From NCBI GenBank assembly GCA_900554255.1, contig USGN01000103.1, positions 1-5,055 of the forward strand: DNA of 5,055 nucleotides. Reading direction: 5' to 3'. Shown in pieces: positions 1 to 5,055 of this stretch (position 1 is the first letter of the stretch; each line of letters starts with the position of its first letter). The notes beneath the pieces are model-generated. The model searched no databases, was not told the origin of the DNA, and worked only from the letters and a program-made list of their open reading frames with translations. Made by a program: the position numbers and the translations under genes. The stretch is from an uncultured Collinsella sp. (GTDB lineage Bacteria; Actinomycetota; Coriobacteriia; Coriobacteriales; Coriobacteriaceae).

Positions 1-472
1 CCGGCTCGTCCTCGCCGGCCAGGTTGCAGATGATGGACATGTCGTTAGTGACGAGCGCAGAAAGCGAAGAGCCCAGCACCTGGTAGACGGCCTCAGCCTC
101 GGCCTCGACCGTGCCGACAAGCTCCTTGGGCAGCGAGATGTCGGCCTTGATCATATGACGCGTGGCACGGCAGATCTGACGGACCTTATCGGTCATGCGC
201 TGCAGGTTAAAGTCGACATAGATAATCGTCTGAAGCAGGCGGAAGTCGGAGGCGACCGGCGACTGCGTAGCGATCAGGTTGTAGCACACGGCCTCCAAGT
301 TAGCGCAGCGCGCGTCAATCGAAAGCGTGCGCTTCTTGGTCTTGGTGGCGAGCTTGCGGTCGTCGGTCACATAGGCCTTCACGGCATCGTGAAGCGCCAG
401 GTCTACAGCCTCGTAGATGCTCAGCATCTCGTGACGGGCCTCGATGAGCTGACGGGAAAACAGTTTGCGCAT
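1..472 (-). CDS. phoU: PhoU, phosphate signalling regulator (3' part missing at window edge)
   Basis: This is the first 157 codons of a protein usually about 215-220 residues long; the reading frame is open to the left edge. PhoU is a cytoplasmic all-helical protein with two repeats. In characterised systems it relays Pst transporter status to the PhoR sensor kinase and represses the Pho regulon when phosphate is plentiful. The first repeat is visible: the QSPVASDFRLL stretch at residues 70-80 matches the family's Q-P-x-A-S-D-L-R signature, followed by the helix that normally reads L-E-R-I-G-D. Here that helix reads LQRMTD (90-95), so the Glu of the ExxxD metal motif is Gln91. The second repeat has just begun at the window edge. 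The ATG at 472 is preceded by GGAG (479-482) with 6-nt spacing. The gene lies 92 bp after pstB, in the usual pst operon position. Identity is firm; whether it binds metal normally is uncertain. Confidence 0.93.
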   Translation of the reverse strand, partial: MRKLFSRQLIEARHEMLSIYEAVDLALHDAVKAYVTDDRKLATKTKKRTLSIDARCANLEAVCYNLIATQSPVASDFRLLQTIIYVDFNLQRMTDKVRQICRATRHMIKADISLPKELVGTVEAEAEAVYQVLGSSLSALVTNDMSIICNLAGEDEP

Positions 473-476
473 GGTT

Positions 477-495
477 CACTCCAATCAGTTGGGTG
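477..495 (-). promoter_or_regulatory. Hairpin containing the phoU ribosome binding site
   Basis: On the minus strand CACCCAA (495-489) can pair with TTGG-A-GTG (484-477) around a CTGA loop, giving a 7-bp stem with one bulged A. The stem contains the phoU Shine-Dalgarno GGAG (482-479), so it could limit phoU translation. Its outer arm CAC (495-493) is also part of a competing 6-bp stem, GTGCGG (513-508) with CCGCAC (498-493), so the two folds are mutually exclusive. The pairing is seen directly; a regulatory role is inference, and the stems are short. Confidence 0.35.
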
Positions 496-526
496 CGGTC
501 ATGCCGCCCGCACAGTGAATACGCAC

Positions 527-539
527 CGGACCAGGTCCG
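527..539. repeat. 13-bp inverted repeat in the pstB-phoU gap
   Basis: CGGACC-A-GGTCCG is a perfect 6-bp inverted repeat around one base. As RNA on the minus strand it would fold as a roughly 7-bp stem with a CUG triloop, including one U-G pair. No T-run follows, so it is not an intrinsic terminator. It could be an mRNA stabilising or processing stem or a protein site. The rest of the 473-564 gap holds only the two competing short stems near phoU and no convincing promoter. Confidence 0.4.
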
Positions 540-564
540 ATCGGCTTGGGACTAGTCGCACCGA

Positions 565-1368
<804 letters not shown>

Positions 1369-1380
1369 GGGACTCCTTAA

Positions 1381-2286
1381 CTAGCGACGCTTGCGCGACA
1401 GGAAGCGCGCAAACAGGTTGAAGGCCAAAATGATCACCATCAGCAAGAGCGCAGTGCCGTAGGCTGCGTTCATGTTGATGCCGTCGTTGGCAAGCAGGTA
1501 CAGGTGAACGGTCATGGGACGACCGGAATCGAGCGGCGAAATAGGCAGGTTGATGGCCTGACCCATGGTGTAGAGCACCACGGCGGTCTCGCCGATGGCA
1601 CGGCCGATGGCAAGGACGATGCCCGTGGCAATACGGCCAAAGGCAGAAGGAAGCACGATCTTGGAGACAACCTGCCACTTGGTGGCACCCAGGCCGTACG
1701 CGCCCCAACGGATATAGCGTGGAACGGCGCGAATGGCCTCTTCGGTGGTGCGCATGACGATGGGAAGCATCAAGAGCGCGAGCGCCAGAGCGGCCGAGAC
1801 CATCGAAAGGCCCAGGCCCATAGCCTCGACAAACAAGGCGTAGCCAAACAGGCCCATAACGATGGAGGGCACCGAGGCCAAAGCGTCAGCAGCGTAGCGA
1901 ATGAGCTCGACGACCTTGCCCTGCTTGGCGTACTCGGCCAGATAGACGGCCGCTAGCACGGCGATCGGCGTGCAGATGAGCATGGCGAGCGCCGTCACGT
2001 AGACGGTCGAGACGATCGTGGGCCAAATTCCGCCCTCGGCGTTGACGCCCTGGGGCCAACCGAAGATAAAGTCGAGCGAGATATGCGGCAAGCCGTTAAC
2101 AACCACGTAGGCGATGATAGCGACCAGCACCAGCGTGGTGATGTAGGCAGCGGCACGAAACACGCCAAGCATGATCTTGTTTGACAGGTCCTTGTTGATA
2201 CGGCCCTTCTTGCCGTGGGAAAGGGCACGCTTGATGCGCTCGCGCGACGAGGTCGTATCGACCGTCGTGTCAACGAAATCGGACAT
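1381..2286 (-). CDS. pstA: PstA, phosphate ABC transporter permease
   Basis: One of two membrane subunits that form the phosphate channel. The protein has 301 residues, normal for PstA. A basic cytoplasmic N-terminus (1-37) precedes the first membrane helix (about 43-65). Further hydrophobic segments lie near 88-116, 135-155, 160-178, 218-245 and 275-294, giving the expected six. The cytoplasmic coupling loop that contacts PstB is at about 181-213, containing GLGATKWQ and ending in VLP. The family motif GRAIGET follows (228-234). The last residues are basic (FLSRKRR), as expected for a cytoplasmic end. The ATG at 2286 lies 3 nt beyond the pstC TAG. Its Shine-Dalgarno-like GAGGGGG (2293-2299) sits inside the end of pstC with 6-nt spacing, so translation is probably coupled. 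Confidence 0.97.
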   Translation of the reverse strand: MSDFVDTTVDTTSSRERIKRALSHGKKGRINKDLSNKIMLGVFRAAAYITTLVLVAIIAYVVVNGLPHISLDFIFGWPQGVNAEGGIWPTIVSTVYVTALAMLICTPIAVLAAVYLAEYAKQGKVVELIRYAADALASVPSIVMGLFGYALFVEAMGLGLSMVSAALALALLMLPIVMRTTEEAIRAVPRYIRWGAYGLGATKWQVVSKIVLPSAFGRIATGIVLAIGRAIGETAVVLYTMGQAINLPISPLDSGRPMTVHLYLLANDGINMNAAYGTALLLMVIILAFNLFARFLSRKRR

Positions 2287-2289
2287 AGC

Positions 2290-3216
2290 CTACCCCCTCT
2301 TCTTCTTGGAAATCAGACGGACGATGCCCACCAGCGCGGCGGAGATGATAAACAGGACCACGCCCATGCCGAACAGCGCCGAGCGGTGCAGACCCGAGGA
2401 ATAGCTCATGTCGAGCGCGATCTGGCTCGTGAGCGTCGAGATAGGGCTCGCAATGCTGTCGGGAATAACCGGGGCGTTACCCACGACCATGAGCACGGCC
2501 ATGGTCTCTCCGATGGCACGGCCCATACCCAGCACGATGGCATCCACGATACCCAGCTTAGCGGCAGGTAGCACGACCTTATAGATGGTCTGCCACTTAG
2601 TAGCACCCATGGCATACGATGCCTCGCGAATGCCCATGGGAATGGAATTGAGGGCATCGATGGTGAGCGTGGTGATGGTGGGGACGATCATGATGGCGAG
2701 CACGAACCACGCCGTCAGTGCGCCAAAACCAAGACCGCCGGTCAGTTGCTCGATAAACGGACGGATAATGATCATGCCAAAGAAACCATAGATGATAGAA
2801 GGGATGCCGGCCAACAGGTCAACGGCAGGGCTGATGAGCTTGCGCACGCGCTTGCTGGCGATCTCGACCAGATACACGGCCGTACCCACACCCAACGGCA
2901 CGCCCATGGCGAGCGCACCGACGGTCACCAGACCTGAGCCGGCAAGCAGCGACATGATGCCGTAGTGGCCCTCAGAGGGCGCCCACGTAAAGCTAAAGAA
3001 GTCCGCCAGACCGATGTCGGTAAAGACGGGCAGCGCCGAGTACGTGGTAAAGACAAAAATCAGGATGACGGTAACGACCGCCAAGAACGCGCAGGCAAAG
3101 AAGATCCACTGCAGCGCCTTCTCCTTAAGATAGGTACTGCGTGACACCAACGCCAACTCACGCTTTTTGGGCGCCTGGGTCTCCTGCTCAATCTGGGGGG
3201 TTTCCTGTGCTTCCAC
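2290..3216 (-). CDS. pstC: PstC, phosphate ABC transporter permease
   Basis: The partner permease to PstA. A hydrophilic, acidic then basic N-terminal tail of about 37 residues leads into membrane helix 1 (about 38-60). An extracytoplasmic loop and five more hydrophobic segments follow (roughly 84-118, 134-155, 167-185, 222-246 and 280-300). The coupling loop REASYAMGATKWQ lies at about 197-209 and the GRAIGET motif at 232-238; the end is basic (SKKKRG). Two in-frame GTG codons can start it. I prefer 3216, because GGGGAG (3225-3230) then lies 8 nt upstream; the protein is 308 residues and starts 1 nt after the pstS TAG. The GTG at 3225 would give 311 residues and an 8-bp overlap with pstS, but the purine run abuts it, leaving only a weaker GGAAAG at proper distance. 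Identity is certain; the start is a close call. Confidence 0.95.
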   Translation of the reverse strand: MEAQETPQIEQETQAPKKRELALVSRSTYLKEKALQWIFFACAFLAVVTVILIFVFTTYSALPVFTDIGLADFFSFTWAPSEGHYGIMSLLAGSGLVTVGALAMGVPLGVGTAVYLVEIASKRVRKLISPAVDLLAGIPSIIYGFFGMIIIRPFIEQLTGGLGFGALTAWFVLAIMIVPTITTLTIDALNSIPMGIREASYAMGATKWQTIYKVVLPAAKLGIVDAIVLGMGRAIGETMAVLMVVGNAPVIPDSIASPISTLTSQIALDMSYSSGLHRSALFGMGVVLFIISAALVGIVRLISKKKRG

Positions 3217-3217
3217 G

Positions 3218-4054
3218 CTACTCACTCCCCTTTCCGTCGTTGGTGACGGGAATAAAGCCCGCCTCGCGAATCTGCTTGTCCATCTTTTCGGACGTCACAT
3301 AGTCGATGTAATCCTGCGCCTGCTGCGAAGGCGCACCCTTCACAAAGAAGTAAAGGTCGCGCGAGATGGGATAGCCGCCGCTCGCGACCGTCTTCTCGAA
3401 TGCCTCAACATGATTGACCGAGACGGCCTTGACCGAGGTCTTGGCGTTGAGGCTCTCGACAAAGCCCAGCGAGATGTAGCCAATAGCGCCACGCGAGCGG
3501 GACACGACATCGCGTACCTGGCCCGTACCCGAAAGAACAGCCGAGCGGCGATCGAAGGGGGTGCCGTCCATCACGATGGTGCGGAAGGCCTCGCGCGTAC
3601 CGGACGCCTCGTCTCGGTTGATGACCTGAATCCTCAGGTCCTCGCCACCGACCTCTCTCCAATTGGTAATCTTGCCGGCGTAGATATCGCGGAGCTGCTC
3701 GGTCGAGAGGTTATCGACGGGGTTGTCGTCGTTCACGATGACCGCAATACCGTCGTGGGCAATGACAATGGGAGTCAGGCCCAGATCCTGTTCGTCGGCA
3801 TTGAGCCCACGGGAGGAGCTGGCGATATCGGCCGTGCCGGCGCTGACGGCCTCGATCCCAGCGGAAGAACCCAAACCGGAAACGAGCACGTCGATGCCGG
3901 TCTCCTCCTTAAAGCCCTCGGCCGCAATCTCGGCGATAGGAAGGCAGGTCGTGGAGCCAGCGACGGTAATGGAAGAGGTAGAAGATCCCGAAGAACAGGC
4001 GCACAGCGTAAGCGTAAGCACAGCGGCGCTCAGGACCGATACGATCTTTCTCAT
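3218..4054 (-). CDS. pstS: PstS, phosphate-binding lipoprotein
   Basis: The extracytoplasmic receptor that captures phosphate and hands it to PstCA. The 278 residues start with a lipoprotein signal peptide: basic MRK, a hydrophobic stretch 4-17, and lipobox LCAC with Cys20 as the likely lipidated residue (Cys at -2 is a little unusual). A short Ser-rich linker follows. Phosphate-site segments typical of PstS are present: AGSTT (32-36), GSSAGIEAV (62-70), SSRGL (80-84), AHDGIAVIVN (99-108) and RDEASGTREAF (147-157). The LSTEQLRDIYAGKITNW block (116-132) is characteristic. It is shorter than proteobacterial PstS (about 345) but normal for the Gram-positive branch. The ATG at 4054 overlaps the upstream TGA as ATGA, and I see no good Shine-Dalgarno, so expression probably depends on coupling to the upstream gene. 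Confidence 0.97.
   Translation of the reverse strand: MRKIVSVLSAAVLTLTLCACSSGSSTSSITVAGSTTCLPIAEIAAEGFKEETGIDVLVSGLGSSAGIEAVSAGTADIASSSRGLNADEQDLGLTPIVIAHDGIAVIVNDDNPVDNLSTEQLRDIYAGKITNWREVGGEDLRIQVINRDEASGTREAFRTIVMDGTPFDRRSAVLSGTGQVRDVVSRSRGAIGYISLGFVESLNAKTSVKAVSVNHVEAFEKTVASGGYPISRDLYFFVKGAPSQQAQDYIDYVTSEKMDKQIREAGFIPVTNDGKGSE
4051..4054 (-). other. ATGA start-stop overlap between the PgeF-like gene and pstS
   Basis: The pstS ATG (4054-4052) and the TGA of the upstream gene (4053-4051) share two bases. The 20 nt before the ATG on the minus strand lack any GGAG or AGGAG core, and there is no alternative in-frame start just upstream. Such junctions usually indicate termination-reinitiation, so PstS synthesis is probably tied to translation of the upstream enzyme. 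Confidence 0.75.
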
Positions 4055-4851
4055 AGCATCACGCCGATCGCAGCATGGCGCCCACAGATGCCGTCCTCAT
4101 TACGGTAGGAATAAAAGCGATCGTTCTGACGCACGGTCGAAAGCTGGGTATCCACGATAGTATCCGCATCGACACCGACATCTACCAGCGCCTCGCAAAT
4201 GGCAGCGGAAAGATCGAGCATGCGAGAGGTATTCGCATCGATGCAAGAGAACTCGGCGGCAAAGCGATCCATGAGTTCCTGGGATACCTCATATTCGTCA
4301 CCCAAGATATGGGGGCCGATATAGGCGGAAACGTCGCTCGCATCGCAGCCGGCAGCATCGCAAAGCGCCTGGCACGCCTTGGCGGAAATACGTGCAATCG
4401 TGCCCTTCCAACCGGAGTGCACCACGGCAAATCCGCCGGGGGCCACCAGCACCACGGGAACGCAGTCGGCAAAGCAGAGCAGCACGGGCACGTTACGCGC
4501 CGTACAGACGATGGCATCGCAGCCCTCGGCAATCTGCTCACGAATGTTCTCGAGATCTTCGGCGCCGTTCGAGGTCACCGTCACGACATGGTCACCGTGT
4601 ACTTGATTGGGGACAAGCAAGTTGTGCTCGCACTCGGCGGCACCCATGGCCTCGAGTACGCGGCGACGATTTTCTTGAACGGTAAAGGGGTCATCGCCAA
4701 CATGCGAGCCCAGATTGAGCGAGGAGTACGCATCTTCGGAAACGCCACCGGCGCGCTCGGTGAAGGCAAAGCGAACATCGGATGTCGCGCCCTCCACCAA
4801 CGTAACTCCATCATGGTCGACACGCGAAACGTTGTCCGCACGTGCTGCCAT
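4051..4851 (-). CDS. pgeF: Laccase-domain protein of the PgeF/YfiH/YlmD family (polyphenol oxidase family)
   Basis: Cytoplasmic zinc-dependent family with several reported activities. E. coli YfiH/PgeF edits mis-built UDP-MurNAc peptides, and YlmD/FAMIN (LACC1) relatives act as purine nucleoside phosphorylase and adenosine deaminase. The older laccase label rests on weak oxidase activity. At 266 residues the length is typical. The three presumed zinc ligands are present: His85 in NQVHG, Cys130 in FADC and His145 in HSGWKG. Also present are IGPHI (178-182) and the C-terminal FYSYRNEDGICGR region (246-258). No signal peptide is seen. The frame stays open upstream to a TTG at 5049, but I chose the ATG at 4851: a perfect AGGAGG (4859-4864) lies 7 nt before it, and the extension would cross a terminator. 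As the first gene it leads into pstS by ATGA overlap, an unusual neighbourhood. Family is certain, substrate is not. Confidence 0.93.
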   Translation of the reverse strand: MAARADNVSRVDHDGVTLVEGATSDVRFAFTERAGGVSEDAYSSLNLGSHVGDDPFTVQENRRRVLEAMGAAECEHNLLVPNQVHGDHVVTVTSNGAEDLENIREQIAEGCDAIVCTARNVPVLLCFADCVPVVLVAPGGFAVVHSGWKGTIARISAKACQALCDAAGCDASDVSAYIGPHILGDEYEVSQELMDRFAAEFSCIDANTSRMLDLSAAICEALVDVGVDADTIVDTQLSTVRQNDRFYSYRNEDGICGRHAAIGVML

Positions 4852-4858
4852 ACTAAAG

Positions 4859-4864
4859 CCTCCT
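4859..4864 (-). promoter_or_regulatory. Strong Shine-Dalgarno of the first operon gene
   Basis: AGGAGG on the minus strand lies 7 nt before the ATG at 4851, an optimal arrangement. It fixes the start of the laccase-domain gene and rejects the longer TTG-initiated frame. It is the strongest ribosome binding site in the window and may also set the level of the coupled pstS. Confidence 0.85.
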
Positions 4865-4879
4865 AATAACACAAGTATC

Positions 4880-4916
4880 GCGGCGAAGCCGCAGCAGTCC
4901 GTGTCATACGGCTGCC
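4880..4916 (-). promoter_or_regulatory. Two adjacent hairpins in the operon leader
   Basis: Minus strand, in order. Stem 1 pairs GCAGCCGT (4915-4908) with ACGG-A-CTGC (4902-4894) around loop ATGAC: 8 pairs, one bulged A, and a possible outer G-U pair. Stem 2 pairs GCGGC (4892-4888) with GCCGC (4884-4880) around TTC. The two abut almost directly and stem 2 ends about 16 nt before the Shine-Dalgarno. Neither is followed by a T-run, so they are not intrinsic terminators. They may stabilise the mRNA or keep the ribosome binding site open. I recognise no known riboswitch in them. Confidence 0.45.
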
Positions 4917-4929
4917 ATACTTCTTTAAA

Positions 4930-4935
4930 AGGATA
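4930..4935 (-). promoter_or_regulatory. Weak -10 candidate for the pst operon
   Basis: TATCCT on the minus strand matches TATAAT at four of six positions. No good -35 lies at 16-18 nt; instead the direct repeats at 4951-4972 occupy that side, as in activator-dependent Pho promoters. The gap from the last conserved repeat base to this box is about 19 nt, longer than in the classic E. coli arrangement, so another -10 (for example the T/A-rich stretch at 4923-4930) is possible. Confidence 0.25.
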
Positions 4936-4950
4936 CCCGCAGCGGTAGGG

Positions 4951-4972
4951 ACCAAACGTAAAGGGAACGTAA
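4951..4972 (-). promoter_or_regulatory. Candidate PHO box (11-bp direct repeats)
   Basis: On the minus strand TTACGTT occurs at 4972-4966 and again at 4961-4955, exactly 11 bp apart, giving TTACGTTCCCT then TTACGTTTGGT. PhoB/PhoP-type response regulators bind tandem half-sites of about 7 bp repeated every 11 bp; the GTTC/GTTT cores recall the actinobacterial PhoP half-site GTTCACC. The site lies 100-120 bp upstream of the first gene of a pst operon, where such a box is expected. Repeat and spacing are seen directly; the regulator's identity is inferred. Confidence 0.6.
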
Positions 4973-4979
4973 GGAGATT

Positions 4980-4988
4980 GGAGGCTTT
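4980..4988 (-). promoter_or_regulatory. 9-nt segment complementary to the first gene's ribosome binding site
   Basis: Minus-strand AAAGCCTCC (4988-4980) is the exact reverse complement of GGAGGCTTT (4863-4855), which covers five of the six Shine-Dalgarno bases and the next four. A transcript starting upstream of 4988 could therefore mask the ribosome binding site; one starting at the presumed Pho promoter would lack this segment. The match is real, its function is speculative. Confidence 0.35.
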
Positions 4989-5001
4989 CGTTTACAAACG
5001 A
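4988..5001. repeat. 14-bp palindrome upstream of the PHO box
   Basis: TCGTTT-AC-AAACGA on the plus strand is an inverted repeat with perfect 6-bp arms around two bases. It lies between the upstream terminator and the direct repeats. Its CGTTT core resembles the half-sites of the direct repeats, so it could be an additional regulator site or an independent operator. It is AT-rich and short as an RNA hairpin, so a DNA-binding role is more plausible. Confidence 0.35.
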
Positions 5002-5011
5002 GAAACACAAC

Positions 5012-5045
5012 AAAAAAGGGGCGCGCCCAATCAGACGCACCCCTT
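5012..5045 (-). terminator. Rho-independent terminator of the gene beyond the right edge
   Basis: On the minus strand AAGGGGTGCG (5045-5036) pairs with CGCGCCCCTT (5025-5016), a 10-bp stem with one G-T (G-U) pair, around a 10-nt loop. A run of six T (5017-5012) overlaps the stem base and follows it. It is one-directional, since the plus strand lacks a T-run after the stem. It ends transcription of a minus-strand gene outside the window and marks the start of the pst operon's own control region. Confidence 0.85.
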
Positions 5046-5055
5046 GCAAGTCGTT

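Noticed and set aside
527..539. Intrinsic terminator between pstB and phoU
   Set aside because: The inverted repeat has no following T-run on either strand, so a terminator cannot be supported.
3167..4108. Plus-strand open frame of 313 codons opposite pstS
   Set aside because: It is antisense to the intact pstS, low in recognisable motifs, and rich in Gly, Asp, Arg and His as expected from reading a GC-rich gene backwards.
4075..4866. Plus-strand open frame of 263 codons opposite the laccase-domain gene
   Set aside because: It mirrors the opposite gene almost exactly, has no ribosome binding site, and shows no family resemblance.
4852..5049. N-terminal extension of the laccase-domain gene from a TTG at 5049 (332 residues in total)
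   Set aside because: The extension crosses an intrinsic terminator, the PHO-box-like repeats and the leader, and matches no part of the family; the ATG at 4851 has an ideal AGGAGG.
5043..5050. CTTGCAAG palindrome at the right edge
   Set aside because: Eight bases of symmetry are common by chance, and it overlaps the terminator stem base.

Overview
The window holds one minus-strand operon for high-affinity phosphate uptake. In transcription order (right to left) it reads pgeF-like gene, pstS, pstC, pstA, pstB, phoU; phoU runs off the left edge. Base composition is GC-rich. An intact lipoprotein-type PstS, GTG use and the cluster layout fit a Gram-positive actinobacterium. By overall impression of the proteins I lean towards the Coriobacteriia (Collinsella-like), but the sequence alone does not prove this.

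Right edge, 4852-5055: a non-coding control region. It begins with an intrinsic terminator (5012-5045) for a minus-strand gene lying outside the window. Next come a 14-bp palindrome (4988-5001), a 9-nt segment complementary to the downstream ribosome binding site (4980-4988), an 11-bp-period direct repeat that looks like a PHO box (4951-4972), a weak -10 candidate, two adjacent leader hairpins (4880-4916), and a near-perfect Shine-Dalgarno for the first gene.

Centre, 565-4851: five intact genes packed with almost no spacing. The laccase-domain gene (PgeF/YfiH/YlmD family) overlaps pstS by ATGA. pstS meets pstC with an 8-bp overlap or a 1-nt gap, depending on which GTG starts pstC. pstC and pstA are 3 nt apart, and pstA and pstB 12 nt. 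PstS captures phosphate outside the membrane, PstC and PstA form the channel, and PstB is the ATPase.

Left edge, 1-564: a 92-bp gap with three inverted repeats, one of which contains the phoU ribosome binding site, followed by the first 157 codons of phoU, the regulator that normally links Pst activity to the Pho two-component system.

I found no mobile element, CRISPR array, RNA gene or clearly novel system. The unusual points are a purine-nucleoside/peptidoglycan-editing family gene leading the operon and translationally coupled to pstS, the architecture of its leader, and a substituted metal-ligand position in PhoU.
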